DNA from: Saccharococcus thermophilus
Lineage (GTDB): Bacteria; Bacillota; Bacilli; Bacillales; Anoxybacillaceae
Direction of reading: 5' to 3'
DNA: 64,000 bases
Assembly (NCBI RefSeq): GCF_011761475.1
Contig: NZ_JAASRS010000001.1
Span: 496,001 to 560,000 of the forward strand
Below the pieces are notes generated by a model. The model searched no databases and was not told the DNA's origin. It worked only from the letters and a program-made list of their open reading frames with translations. This document shows positions 44,734 to 53,840 of this stretch, in pieces (positions within the stretch are counted from its first letter, which is position 1; every line of letters begins with the position of its first letter). A program made the translations under genes and the position numbers.

Positions 44734-45082
44734 GGGGACGATACGGATTCGACAGGGATAGATCGAGCTTAAGCTGCGAGCCGAGGGGGACGTCCTCGTA
44801 AAAACGTCACCTAAAGATAACTGGCAAAGAAAACTACGCTTTAGCTGCCTAATAACCGCAGCTAGCTCCTCCCGCCATCGCCCACGTGGCGGTTCAGGGG
44901 CTCATAACGAGTGGGATACGCCCGAGTCCGCCGCCTGAGGACGAGGGAAGAGAACTATCAGGCTAGCTGCTCGGAGGCCTGTCGGTAGGCGGAAGATGCA
45001 GCGAAACCAAATATACCGACTACGCTCGTAGATGCTTAAGTGGCGATATCTCTGGACGTGGGTTCGACTCCCACCGTCTCCA
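44734..45082 (+). ncRNA. ssrA: tmRNA
   Basis: The 5' end GGGGACGATACGGATTCGAC and the 3' end GTTCGACTCCCACCGTCTCCA pair as the tRNA-like domain. The internal reading frame at 44823-44852 encodes GKENYALAA followed by TAA TAA; the first tag alanine comes from the tmRNA charge. The ending ALAA targets tagged proteins to Clp proteases. CCA is only partly encoded, so the exact 3' end may differ by a few bases. Confidence 0.95.
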
Positions 45083-45128
45083 TATCATAATCATATGCTT
45101 CATAATCATATGCTTAAAGAATAAATCA

Positions 45129-45160
45129 ACGGATTTGCCGATATGGCAAGTCCGTTTTTT
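45129..45160 (+). terminator. tmRNA terminator
   Basis: The stem ACGGATTTGCC / GGCAAGTCCGT, with one mismatch, is followed by TTTTTTATT. A second small hairpin, GCACTT-GATATG-AAGTGC, then CACCTTTTTT, lies at about 45188-45213. The rest up to 45285 holds no gene. Confidence 0.85.
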
Positions 45161-45293
45161 ATTGGTTTCTATGTCAATGGTTGGGGGGCACTTGATATGA
45201 AGTGCACCTTTTTTAATATTTGAATAAACTTTGGTTTTCCATATCGATCACACAACTTTTTTAGAGTTAGTAGGATGATACGATTATGTATTC

Positions 45294-46726
45294 GATGATG
45301 TATAAAATTTTGTGTAAAGCATTTTACTAGATCAAAATAAAAAAGGTAGGGTATTCTCTGATTGAACCCAAACATTCCAGAGAAAGGAGAACCCTACCTA
45401 TGTCTAAAAGTATACCGAATGTCGACTGGGCAAATCAACTGGAAAGTGTCATTCGTCAGTTTGTAAAGGAAAAATTAGAACTGATCATGCGGGAAGAAAT
45501 CAAGAATTTCCTCGAAATAGAACAGGCCGGAACATCAAATATGAGAAACGGCTACTATCAACGAAATCTAGATACGCAATATGGCCGGATTGAAGGTCTT
45601 TTGGTCCCTAGAGACCGAAACGGAGAATTTCAAACACAGTTGTTTGCCCCTTACCAACGGCACACCGGCTGGCTGGAGGAAGCAATCATTAGGATGTACC
45701 AAAGTGGCATGAGTACACGGGAAATTGGCAAGTTTATCGAACGAATTCTAGGAAGCACCTATTCTCCTGCGACGATCAGCCGTATTACCGATGTCGTGAA
45801 GGAAGACATCGAGAAATGGCACACTCGTCCACTGCACAAGCGTTATTCCGTCTTATATTTGGATGGTTTATACGTAAAACTTCGTCGCGAAACCGTGGAG
45901 AAAGAAGTCATTTATGTGGTGTTAGGGGTGAACGAAGAAGGATATCGCGAAATTCTTGATTTCTTTGTGGGAGGACAAGAAAGCGCCTATGTATGGCAGG
46001 AAATTCTTCAACACCTCTACCAAAGAGGCGCCAAGGAAGTGCTTCTGGGCATATTCGATGGACTACCAGGGTTGGAGGAAGCCTTTAAGGCGGTTTATCC
46101 GAAAGCCGATGTGCAGCGTTGTGTCGTTCACAAAGTCCGTAACACGCTCCATCGTGTTCGGAAAAAAGACCAATTTGAAGTGGCCGAGGATCTCAGGCTG
46201 ATTTATCGCGCGCCGAATAAGGAGATGGCGTTACAGATGTTTCAACAGTTTGAGTCGAAATGGTCAAGCAAGTATCCGAGAGAAGTTCAATCTTGGGCCA
46301 ATGAGTTGGATGTCCTCCTTACATTTATGGATTATCCAAGCAGTATTCGAAGTGTGATTTACACGACGAATGCCATTGAACGAACGATCAAGGAGATTCG
46401 GAAACGTCTAAAGCCGATGAACAGTTTGAATAGTTTAGAAGCCGCTGAAAAAATCGTATATTTGACCATTCAAGATTTTAATGAGAAATGGGCAGGGCGA
46501 AAGTTGCGAGGATTTGCCGAAGCACAGGAAGCCCTCGAGCGAATGTTTGAAGAACGTTATCATTAACCAAATACTGTAAATAAACAAAATAGGGGGATTC
46601 TCCCTTTCCACACAGGAGACTGAATATTCAGTCTCCTGTGTGGAGGAAACTAGTTCCCTATTCATTCCAAATCCATTTCAGAGAAACCCTACCCCCATTA
46701 TATTACACAAAATTCTTGACGGTACC
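45294..46726 (+). mobile_element. IS256-family insertion sequence (copy 2) with 8-bp target duplication
   Basis: The ends are the same imperfect 24-bp inverted repeats as in copy 1 (outer GATGATGTATAAAATTTTGTG and GGTACCGTCAAGAATTTTGTG). The direct repeat ATGTATTC flanks it at 45286-45293 and 46727-46734. Length is 1433 bp. It sits about 210 bases downstream of tmRNA. Confidence 0.92.
45400..46566 (+). CDS. IS256-family (mutator-type) transposase, copy 2
   Basis: The complete 388-residue transposase starts MSKSIPNVDWANQLESVIRQ, with DDE residues in LYLDGLYVK, GIFDGLPGLEEAF and TTNAIERTIKEIRKRLKP. AAAGGAGAACC precedes the start. It is highly similar to the copy at 12984-14153, with a few substitutions spread along its length. 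Confidence 0.94.
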   Translation: MSKSIPNVDWANQLESVIRQFVKEKLELIMREEIKNFLEIEQAGTSNMRNGYYQRNLDTQYGRIEGLLVPRDRNGEFQTQLFAPYQRHTGWLEEAIIRMYQSGMSTREIGKFIERILGSTYSPATISRITDVVKEDIEKWHTRPLHKRYSVLYLDGLYVKLRRETVEKEVIYVVLGVNEEGYREILDFFVGGQESAYVWQEILQHLYQRGAKEVLLGIFDGLPGLEEAFKAVYPKADVQRCVVHKVRNTLHRVRKKDQFEVAEDLRLIYRAPNKEMALQMFQQFESKWSSKYPREVQSWANELDVLLTFMDYPSSIRSVIYTTNAIERTIKEIRKRLKPMNSLNSLEAAEKIVYLTIQDFNEKWAGRKLRGFAEAQEALERMFEERYH

Positions 46727-46828
46727 ATGTATTCATTTTGTAACATAATTAATAATTCTATGAAACATAATTGTTATATTTTATTGATATTCTATTGTTA
46801 TGAATTTAAGCAAGGGGGGAGTAGTATC

Positions 46829-47392
46829 TTGAAAAAATTACTATTATATATTGCTTCATCAATCTTTCTAGCATTCGGATTTTCAGGAGCTGCATCGGCA
46901 GCTGGTACATATCAGGTAAAAAGTGGCGACACTCTTTGGGGCATAGCTAAAAAATATAAAGTGACTGTCAGCCAGCTAAAAAGCTGGAATCACCTTAAAA
47001 GCGATTTGATCAAACCAAATCAGGTTTTAAAGATTTCAGGACCGGTAACCAAAGCGGCTGCGAAAACGACAGTAAAAAAGGCGGCAGCCAAAACAGCAGC
47101 GTACAAAACAATCACCGTTAAGGCATATGCTTATACAGTAAACTGCAAAGGTTGCAGCGGAATAACGGCTACAGGCTTAAATTTAAAGAAAAACCCTTCG
47201 ATTAAAGCAATTGCCGTTGATCCAAAGGTAATTCCGTTAGGTTCAAAGGTTTATGTGGAAGGTTACGGCTATGCGGTTGCAGCTGATAAAGGAGGCGGAA
47301 TCAAAGGCTACAAAATTGACGTACTCATGCCTACAAAAGCAAAAGCTATTCAATGGGGCGTCAGAACAGTAAAAGTTACAGTATATAAATAA
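46829..47392 (+). CDS. Secreted LysM and 3D-domain cell-wall protein (YocH-like)
   Basis: The TTG at 46829 is chosen because AAGGGGGGA lies 8 bases upstream and the result starts with a signal peptide (KKLLLYIASSIFLAFGFSGAASA). The 187-residue product has one LysM domain (YQVKSGDTLWGIAKKYKVTV), an alanine/lysine-rich linker, and a C-terminal 3D domain (ATGLNL, AVDPKVIPLGSKVYVEGYG, AADKGGGIKGYKIDV). It probably binds and cleaves or remodels peptidoglycan, as YocH does. The IS256 copy ends only 94-102 bases upstream and may have changed its promoter. A strong GAAGCCGGC / GCCGGCTTC hairpin follows at 47397-47420 without a T-run. Confidence 0.88.
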   Translation: MKKLLLYIASSIFLAFGFSGAASAAGTYQVKSGDTLWGIAKKYKVTVSQLKSWNHLKSDLIKPNQVLKISGPVTKAAAKTTVKKAAAKTAAYKTITVKAYAYTVNCKGCSGITATGLNLKKNPSIKAIAVDPKVIPLGSKVYVEGYGYAVAADKGGGIKGYKIDVLMPTKAKAIQWGVRTVKVTVYK

Positions 47393-47423
47393 TCAAGAAG
47401 CCGGCATGATGCCGGCTTCAAAG

Positions 47424-48934
47424 TGTTGAAAAAGTCGGACGTCAAGAAAAAGTTCACGAGGAGTGTGAACTTTTTCTTTTCTTTTTCTCTTCCATTTGGT
47501 AGGTTAGATATAGACCATATTGTTGAAGTGATCGCAATTTGGTCCACTTTTTGAGGTTTTGGATTATGGCGGTGATCCAAACCTGAATTTGTACTTGCTG
47601 GACTCCACGGTATCGTGTGAAACGAAGACCGTGGAGTTCTTTGCCTTCGGCGAAACTTCGCTCCATCGTCGATGGACGTACCGATCGCAACACTTTTCCT
47701 CTCATCGATAATCGTTGTTTCCGCATTCGTTCGTAGATATCTTGATGAACAGAAGCTCGAAATACACGATCCTTCGCGCCTTTTGCGGCAGGACATCCCA
47801 CACAACTTCCTTTCACTGCTGGCTTGTACTCATGATATCCAGAACGGGTGGACGTGGAATAGGTGAACTTTACGCCACAGGGACACGTATACACATCGTC
47901 TGTGACTTGCTGGAATTTCACGGAACGACAATCGGGATGTTCCTTTCGATGAAAGCGTCGATACGACATATACGCGGAAATCCCTTTTCTCTCTAATTCT
48001 CTTGCTAGTCGGGCGTTATAATAGCCAGCGTCTAACACGATTTCTTTAGGAGAATATCCTACTCGATGTTGAACACGCTCGATTCGCTCCATTAAAATAC
48101 GATGACCAGGCACGGTGGCGGCAGTTACGTAAGCATCCAAAATAAAATTATGCAAGGTGTCAACGATTCGATGATCGTGGAACGCAAAGAGACCACGCGG
48201 ATCATGTTTGACCGATAGCCCAGCATCTGGATCTGTGGCGCTACATATTATCTTTTTGGTTACCAGCTTCTCTGCTTTGGGAGCCAACGGTTTTTTTCCA
48301 TGCTGTTGTCGTTTTTCATTGACCAGTTGTAACACGTCCTCGTCTTCTTTCACCACCATCGTCTGAATCACTTGGATGCGTTTCCGTTTATTGGCATTGG
48401 CTTTTAACTCTGTTTCATCCGCTGCCCATGTCTCTGGAGACAAGAACCCATCTTCTTGAATCCGTTGAAGGACATGATCAAATAACGCTTCCCATACACC
48501 GGGATCGACCCGATGGCGAAGAAACTTGGAAACGCTGGAGTGGCAAGGGACTTTATCGGTGGGGGAAATGCCTAAAAACCAGCGATACGTGGCGTGTTGC
48601 TGGATTTGTTTACAGGTAAACCGAACGGATCGAAACCCTTCCAGATATTAAATCATGAGGATTTTTACAAAAATCAACGGATCAATCGTGGGGCGGCCAA
48701 TGGTACTTGGATAAAAAGGTTCAAGTAACTGATATACATGATTCCAATCCATCAATTTGTCGATTTGAACCAAGATATGGTTAGGATCATACATGGATTC
48801 ATAAGCTTGACGATTTTGTTGAATCTTTAAGTTCGGTTGGTAGTAGTACATAAGCGGTTTCTCCCAATCAGTTGTTTTCTCAACATATATCATAAAAAAA
48901 CGATTTTGTCGCTTGACAAAATCGTTTTTCAACA
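47424..48934 (-). mobile_element. IS1182-family insertion sequence (copy 2, degenerate)
   Basis: Short terminal inverted repeats, TGTTGAAAAA and TTTTTCAACA, bound the element, with subterminal hairpins near each end (AAAAAGTTCACGAGGAGTGTGAACTTTTT type on the left, CGATTTTGTC-GCTT-GACAAAATCG on the right). It carries one transposase frame on the minus strand, broken by a stop. No target duplication is recognisable. It lies between the LysM/3D gene and the catalase terminator. Confidence 0.75.
47454..48851 (-). pseudogene. IS1182-family transposase with an internal nonsense codon
   Basis: The start is the ATG at 48851 (MYYYQPNLKIQQNRQ) and the frame ends at 47454. After VKILMI, TAA occupies the place of a lysine codon at about 48648-48650, and the frame then continues without shift (YLEGFRSVRFTCKQIQQ through SPETWAADETELKANANK to the end). 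A single AAA-to-TAA change explains it. The downstream part keeps the C-terminal catalytic region (RSVRPSTMERSFAEGKELHG). It is probably inactive unless the stop is read through. Confidence 0.85.
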
Positions 48935-48940
48935 GTCTGA

Positions 48941-48973
48941 AAAGGATAGACGTTTGCGACGTCTATCCTTTTT
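48941..48973. terminator. Catalase gene terminator
   Basis: The 12-bp stem AAAGGATAGACG / CGTCTATCCTTT with a short loop is followed, on the minus strand, by TTCAGACTG and on the plus strand by TTGATT. It lies right after the katA stop. Confidence 0.7.
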
Positions 48974-48975
48974 GA

Positions 48976-50442
48976 TTATGCTTTTGTAATCACATCGTCT
49001 GGGACGCTTAAGCCAAGCCCTTCGGCGACGCGGAGGCCGTAGTCAGGATCGGCTTTATAGAAGTGGCGGATTTGCCGCAATTTAATATCTTCTTTCGTGA
49101 CTTGTTTCATCGATTCAACGATGTTTTTCACTAAGCGGGCTTTTTCTTCCTCACTCATGAGGCGGTACAAATCGCCGGCTTGTGTGTAATGGTCATCGTC
49201 ATCATATGGCACGCTTTCCGCCAAGCCGGACACCGGGAACGGTGTTGTTTTATGCTCCGGCACTTCCGTTGGTCCGCCGAAGCTGTTCGGTTCATAATAG
49301 ACCGAGCCGCCGCCGTTATTGTCAAAGCGCATAAAGCCATCGCGTTGATAGTTGTTGACTTCGACGCGCGGACGGTTGATCGGCAGCAAGTTATGATTGA
49401 CGCCGACGCGGTAGCGGTGTGCGTCCGCATAGGCGAACAAGCGTGCTTGCAGCATCTTATCCGGCGATGGTTCTACGCCAGGAACCAGATTTCCAGGTGA
49501 GAAAGTTGCCTGTTCGACTTCGGCAAAATAGTTTTCCGGATTGCGGTTTAATACCATACGGCCGACTTCGATTAACGGATAATCTTTATGCGACCAAACT
49601 TTTGTGACGTCAAATGGATTGAAACGGTACGTTTTTGCGTCTTCGAGCGGCATGATTTGCACATATAACGTCCAGGACGGATAATCGCCGTTTTCAATCG
49701 CGTTAAATAAATCTTCCGTATGGTAATCCGGATTTTCGCCAGCGATTTTTGCCGCCAGTTCCGGGTCCATGTTTTTGACGCCTTGGTTGGTTTTAAAATG
49801 ATATTTCACCCAAACCGCTTCGCCGCCTTTATTCACCCATTTGAACGTATGGCTGCCGTAGCCGTTCATATGACGGTAAGTGAACGGAATGCCGCGGTCG
49901 CCGAACAAATACGTTACTTGGTGCAGCGATTCCGGCGATAAAGACCAGAAATCCCATACCGCTGTCGGGTTTTTTAAGTGCGTGCGTGGATCGCGTTTTT
50001 GTGTATGGATAAAGTCAGGGAATTTAATTGCGTCGAGAATGAAGAAAATCGGTGTGTTGTTGCCGACGATGTCATAGTTTCCTTCTTCCGTATAAAATTT
50101 GACGGCAAAACCGCGCGGGTCGCGAACGGTATCAGCGGAGCCAAGCTCGCCAGCAACGGTAGAGAAGCGGACGAACACAGGCGTGCGTTTGCCGCCGCCG
50201 TTAAATACTTTCGCTTTCGTGTATTTGGACATATCATTTGTTACTTCAAAATAGCCGTGTGCACCTGCGCCTTTCGCGTGAACGACGCGTTCTGGAATTC
50301 TCTCTCTATTGAAGTGTGCTAATTTTTCAAGAAGATGTACATCTTGGATTAATGTTGGGCCAGGAGAGCCGGCTGTAATCGAGTTTTGGTTATCGCCAAC
50401 AGGAGCTCCCCAGCTAGTCGTCAATTTTTTTTGCTCTGCCAT
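48976..50442 (-). CDS. katA: Catalase (monofunctional haem, clade 3-like)
   Basis: KatA breaks down hydrogen peroxide. The ATG at 50442 ([20 protein letters not shown]) follows GGAGAAGGAAGG on the minus strand and gives 488 residues. The distal histidine is in [13 protein letters not shown], the asparagine region in [13 protein letters not shown], and the haem-ligand tyrosine in [15 protein letters not shown] near-perfect PerR box and a sigma-A promoter precede it, so peroxide induction is likely. It is monocistronic. Confidence 0.96.
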   Translation of the reverse strand: MAEQKKLTTSWGAPVGDNQNSITAGSPGPTLIQDVHLLEKLAHFNRERIPERVVHAKGAGAHGYFEVTNDMSKYTKAKVFNGGGKRTPVFVRFSTVAGELGSADTVRDPRGFAVKFYTEEGNYDIVGNNTPIFFILDAIKFPDFIHTQKRDPRTHLKNPTAVWDFWSLSPESLHQVTYLFGDRGIPFTYRHMNGYGSHTFKWVNKGGEAVWVKYHFKTNQGVKNMDPELAAKIAGENPDYHTEDLFNAIENGDYPSWTLYVQIMPLEDAKTYRFNPFDVTKVWSHKDYPLIEVGRMVLNRNPENYFAEVEQATFSPGNLVPGVEPSPDKMLQARLFAYADAHRYRVGVNHNLLPINRPRVEVNNYQRDGFMRFDNNGGGSVYYEPNSFGGPTEVPEHKTTPFPVSGLAESVPYDDDDHYTQAGDLYRLMSEEEKARLVKNIVESMKQVTKEDIKLRQIRHFYKADPDYGLRVAEGLGLSVPDDVITKA

Positions 50443-50483
50443 CCTTCCTTCTCCCTCCGTTTCCATTTTCCTTTCACTAATAA

Positions 50484-50511
50484 ATGATAACATTTATCAA
50501 ACAAAATTCAA
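50484..50511 (-). promoter_or_regulatory. katA promoter
   Basis: On the minus strand TTGAAT (50506-50511) and TATCAT (50484-50489) have a 16-base spacer and lie about 45 bases before the ATG. Confidence 0.55.
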
Positions 50512-50518
50512 TACTTTT

Positions 50519-50533
50519 TTATAATTATTTTAA
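50519..50533. promoter_or_regulatory. PerR box upstream of katA
   Basis: TTATAATTATTTTAA matches the PerR consensus TTATAAT-N-ATTATAA with one mismatch and lies immediately upstream of the katA -35 element. The AT-rich stretch from here to 50800 holds no further gene. Confidence 0.75.
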
Positions 50534-50810
50534 ATAAATATATATAATAAAAAGAAAATAATTAGCATAAAATATTAGTTTTTTCATTTAACCGCCAAAT
50601 TTTTCATGAAAAATCTCTAAAAGTGATGGACGCTTTAGGGGGAACATCCGCAAACTCTTTCATATACATATACGATTTAGAAACGTTCCATTGCTTGATC
50701 GTTTGGCAAGCAAATTATTTCATAATGATACGAATCGATAGGGGGATATAACGTCGCTAAATAGGCGTGAACGAACATTCAATCCTTTCCTGTAAAGAGC
50801 ATATTAGGAA

Positions 50811-50839
50811 TTGTTTTTACAAAATAGATTGAATAATGT
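50811..50839 (+). promoter_or_regulatory. Candidate promoter of the flavin reductase gene
   Basis: TTGTTT (50811-50816) and TAATGT (50834-50839) have a 17-base spacer, about 90 bases before the ATG. Confidence 0.35.
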
Positions 50840-50930
50840 TAATATTGTGTTGTGGGAGAACATTCCATTCGTGCTTGCTGTATCGTGTCATTATCTCGTT
50901 TTAATAATTAAAAATAAAGGAAGTGAAAAA

Positions 50931-51401
50931 ATGGACGATCGCACGTTTCGCAACGCGATGGGGAAATTCGCGACGGGCGTCACGGTGGTGACTACGGAAT
51001 TCCAAGGGGAAGTCAAAGGAATGACGGCCAACGCCTTTATGTCTGTTTCCTTGAATCCAAAGTTAGTAGTCGTTTCCATCGGAGAAAAGGCACGGATGAA
51101 TCCGATTGTCAAGCAAACGGGCAAATTTGCCGTCAACATTTTGGCAAGAGAGCAAGAAGATCTTTCCCGTCTGTTTGCCGGACAATTAAAGGAAGAGAAA
51201 AAAGTAGATTTCCAATGGGTAGATGGGCATCCGATTTTGCCTGACGCGCTGGCCAATATTTTATGTAACGTGCACAGCTCCTATGTGGCAGGGGATCATA
51301 CACTGTACTTCGGTGAAGTGACGGACATCTTGATGAAAGATGAAGCTGGAGATCCGTTATTATTCTTTGAAGGCAAATATCGGAGCATCGCGAAAGAATA
51401 A
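50931..51401 (+). CDS. Flavin reductase-like FMN-binding split-barrel protein
   Basis: This 156-residue protein starts MDDRTFRNAMGKFATGVTVV behind AAGGAAGTG. It has the flavin-reductase signature GMTANAFMSVSLNPKLVVVSI and the ending LLFFEGKYRSI typical of HpaC/ActVB-like NAD(P)H:flavin oxidoreductases, which supply reduced flavin to a partner monooxygenase. No monooxygenase gene lies next to it, so the partner is unknown. The open frame before 50931 lacks start signals. Confidence 0.85.
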   Translation: MDDRTFRNAMGKFATGVTVVTTEFQGEVKGMTANAFMSVSLNPKLVVVSIGEKARMNPIVKQTGKFAVNILAREQEDLSRLFAGQLKEEKKVDFQWVDGHPILPDALANILCNVHSSYVAGDHTLYFGEVTDILMKDEAGDPLLFFEGKYRSIAKE

Positions 51402-51407
51402 GAAAGC

Positions 51408-51440
51408 AAAAACTGCCCGGAAAGGGGCAGTTTTTATTTT
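51408..51440. terminator. Bidirectional terminator between convergent genes
   Basis: The stem AAACTGCCC / GGGCAGTTT is flanked by T-rich tracts on both strands. It serves the flavin reductase gene and the oppositely oriented FAD protein gene, whose last codons overlap it. Confidence 0.8.
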
Positions 51441-51997
51441 TTCAATACATCATGGTCAACATACCGTTCGCCGTTCAGTTCGCTAATGACGTTAATGGCC
51501 ACTTTCGCTCCGTCGCCGGCGGTGATGATCGTATGTACGCTGACGCCGGCTACCGTTCCTGCCGCCCAAATGCCATCGATGTTTGTTTTTCCGTTTGCGT
51601 CTACATCGATGATCGTCTTAATGCGCGGTTCCGTTCCTGGTTTGGTGTTGACCCCGATTTTCGCGGCGAGATCGGTTGCCACTCCGGTTGCTAAAATCAC
51701 ATGCTTCGCTTCAAATGAATCATTGTCCGTTTGAATGCGGAATCCGTTTTCCAATTTTTCTATATCTGTTACTTGGGCGTTTACTAGCTCCGCGCCGAAT
51801 TTTGTCGCTTGTTTTTTTCCGATTTCAACTAAATCCGGACCTGTTATTTCCATAACCCCATAGTGGTTTTCGATCCAAGCGCGTTTTGTTATGCTTTTAT
51901 CGTTGTCAATCAATAACGTCTTCTTTCCCGCTTTCGCCGTAAAAATAGCCGCGCTAGCCCCCGCTGGTCCTGCGCCGATAATCGCGATGTCATACAT
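51434..51997 (-). CDS. FAD-only thioredoxin-reductase-like protein
   Basis: The ATG at 51997 (MYDIAIIGAGPAGASAAIFT) follows GGGGAGG and gives 187 residues, about 60 percent of a TrxB. The N-terminal FAD motif GAGPAGASAA and the C-terminal FAD segment GIWAAGTVAGVSVHTI are present and joined directly. The NADPH domain and the CxxC disulfide of thioredoxin reductase are absent. It therefore cannot be a normal TrxB; it may bind FAD and accept electrons from another reductase. The reading frame is clean, so this is not a recent decay product. Confidence 0.8.
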   Translation of the reverse strand: MYDIAIIGAGPAGASAAIFTAKAGKKTLLIDNDKSITKRAWIENHYGVMEITGPDLVEIGKKQATKFGAELVNAQVTDIEKLENGFRIQTDNDSFEAKHVILATGVATDLAAKIGVNTKPGTEPRIKTIIDVDANGKTNIDGIWAAGTVAGVSVHTIITAGDGAKVAINVISELNGERYVDHDVLKK

Positions 51998-52172
51998 CTT
52001 TTTTATCCTCCCCATGGTTTAGAATATTTAAACAATATTTATTATAACACGATTAGAAAATTCATCCAATCAAGATGCTCATTTAAATTATAATAATTAT
52101 AATTTTATATTCATTTTAATTAAATAAAATATATAATTGAATATAGAAACGGAAATAAGGAGAGAAGCAAAA

Positions 52173-52274
52173 ATGAAAAAACCGCTTATTTGCGAACAAT
52201 GCCATCAGCCGATTCGCCGGTTAAAACATTCGATTCTTTGTCAATGCGGAATGAAGATGGTTCAACATAAGTAA
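52173..52274 (+). CDS. 33-residue zinc-ribbon-like peptide
   Basis: This short ORF lies behind a good AAGGAGAG site. The product has a CEQC pair and a CQC pair (LICEQCHQPIRRL and ILCQCGMKMVQHK), a spacing consistent with one treble-clef or ribbon zinc site. Function is unknown. It lies alone between the FAD protein promoter region and the bioY leader. Confidence 0.55.
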   Translation: MKKPLICEQCHQPIRRLKHSILCQCGMKMVQHK

Positions 52275-52382
52275 GGGAATTGGAATAGACGGCACTAAAG
52301 TCATAGATAAACATGACCAGCAAAATTTCTGGCGTTATTGATAAACGAAGTAGAAAAAGGATTGAATCATATCATTTCGACG

Positions 52383-52419
52383 GCTAACCTAAAAATCTTG
52401 GTTAGCTGTTTTATTTTTT
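52383..52419 (+). terminator. Terminator upstream of the biotin operon
   Basis: The stem GCTAACC / GGTTAGC is followed by TGTTTTATTTTTTG. It probably ends the zinc-ribbon transcript. Confidence 0.75.
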
Positions 52420-52473
52420 GTAACTATTCCTATTACTGTGATTTCGATCCATTCGTAGGAAAATGTATCTATA

Positions 52474-52503
52474 TGTAAACCTATATATAAAATGTGGTTG
52501 ACA
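52474..52503. promoter_or_regulatory. BirA-type operator and promoter of bioY
   Basis: The inverted repeat TGTAAACC-N14-GGTTGACA has the geometry of Gram-positive BirA boxes. The right arm contains a perfect -35 TTGACA (52498-52503); CAAAAT 17 bases on could be the -10. Repression by biotin-charged BirA is inferred. Confidence 0.7.
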
Positions 52504-52557
52504 ATTAATAGATTGTCAGGCAAAATAAGAGAAAAATATGGGATTGGAGGGAAAGGG

Positions 52558-53121
52558 ATGAAAACGAAATCGCTTTTGTTAGCAGCGATGTTTGCCGCGC
52601 TTACGGCCATTGGCGGGTTTATCAAAATTCCGGTTCCATATGTGCCGTTTACATTACAAATCGCTTCCGTTTATCTAGCGGGATGTTTATTAGGGCCGAA
52701 GCTGGGAATGCTGAGCCAGCTTGTCTATGTGCTTATCGGTCTTGCAGGAGCACCCGTGTTTGCGGAAGGAGGGGGACCTAGCTATGTGTTTCAGCCGACG
52801 TTTGGTTATTTGATCGGTTTTGTTTTGGGGGCCTATGTCAACGGGTGGATGATGCAAGCCTTTCAATTTCGCAGGGCAGTGACTATTTTTCTGGCGAATT
52901 TATCTACTCTTTTGGTTGTTTATTTCTTTGGATGCGCCTGGTTATACATAGCGATGAAATGGATTGTGGAAAAGCCGCTTACCATTGGACAAACGTTGTG
53001 GTTTGGCTTTGTGCTTCCTGTACCTGGTGATCTATTGTTATGTGCTGTTTGTTCTGTGCTTGTTGCACGTATATTACCGCGTATTCACATCGTCATTCGT
53101 AAACAGGAGGTGGTTTCCTAA
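52558..53121 (+). CDS. bioY: Biotin transporter BioY (ECF S component)
   Basis: BioY is the substrate-binding membrane subunit for biotin uptake. The ATG at 52558 follows GGAGGGAAAGGG; the frame is open upstream through the operator and is not used. The 187-residue protein has about six hydrophobic segments and the family motif GCLLGPKLGMLSQLVYVLIG. Its last base overlaps the first base of bioD. Confidence 0.93.
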   Translation: MKTKSLLLAAMFAALTAIGGFIKIPVPYVPFTLQIASVYLAGCLLGPKLGMLSQLVYVLIGLAGAPVFAEGGGPSYVFQPTFGYLIGFVLGAYVNGWMMQAFQFRRAVTIFLANLSTLLVVYFFGCAWLYIAMKWIVEKPLTIGQTLWFGFVLPVPGDLLLCAVCSVLVARILPRIHIVIRKQEVVS

Positions 53122-53840
53122 TGGGAAAAGCAATATTTATAACCGGAACGGGAACAGAGATTGGTAAGACGGTGGCAACCTCTTTCCTTGCTTTCGTTTT
53201 CCAAAAGATGGGGTTGAATACCAAAGTATTTAAACCAATTCAAACAGGCTTAGCGGAAGATGGAGTTTCGTTTGCCGATCAATATTGGTACGAGAAGGTT
53301 GTGGGACTGCCGCAATCAGAAGGGTTATATTATATGGAACCTGCCGTTTCGCCGCATCTAGCAGCAACATTAACGAATACCACTATTGACCCGGCATTGA
53401 TAGCGGAGAGAATTGAACAATGGAAACGTCAATACGATATCGTTCTTGTCGAGGGGGCGGGAGGTTTGGCTGTCCCGCTAATAGAGAAGGAACAAGGGTT
53501 TTATATGACAAACGATTTGATTAGAGAATACAACATTCCAATTATCATCGTTTCCTTAGCAGGGCTTGGCGCGATCCATCATACAGTGACAACCGTATCT
53601 TACGCACAGCAGCAAGGCATTCGTGTTCTTGGGTTGATTTTTAATCAATTTAATGCCGAAAGCATCATTCATGTTAATAATATTGAAACAATAAAAAAAA
53701 TGTTAGATTTGCCGATCATCGCCACACTGCCATCCCTTGCGAAGGTGACGAAGCATACGATGATGGCGTTGGCGGAACGTTGGTTAGAGAAAAACGAGCA
53801 AAAGCAGTTGTTACAGGAGGTGCTGTCCGTTGAAGTATAG
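53121..53840 (+). CDS. bioD: Dethiobiotin synthetase
   Basis: BioD closes the ureido ring of dethiobiotin from 7,8-diaminopelargonate, CO2 and ATP. The 239-residue protein has the P-loop GTGTEIGKTVATSF and VEGAGGLAVPL. GGAGGTGG precedes the start, and the 3' end overlaps bioA by 11 bases. Confidence 0.94.
   Translation: MGKAIFITGTGTEIGKTVATSFLAFVFQKMGLNTKVFKPIQTGLAEDGVSFADQYWYEKVVGLPQSEGLYYMEPAVSPHLAATLTNTTIDPALIAERIEQWKRQYDIVLVEGAGGLAVPLIEKEQGFYMTNDLIREYNIPIIIVSLAGLGAIHHTVTTVSYAQQQGIRVLGLIFNQFNAESIIHVNNIETIKKMLDLPIIATLPSLAKVTKHTMMALAERWLEKNEQKQLLQEVLSVEV

Noticed and set aside
46735-46828. Possible WalR box before the LysM/3D gene
   Set aside because: TGTTAT-like half sites are present but 18 bases apart instead of 5, so they do not fit the consensus.
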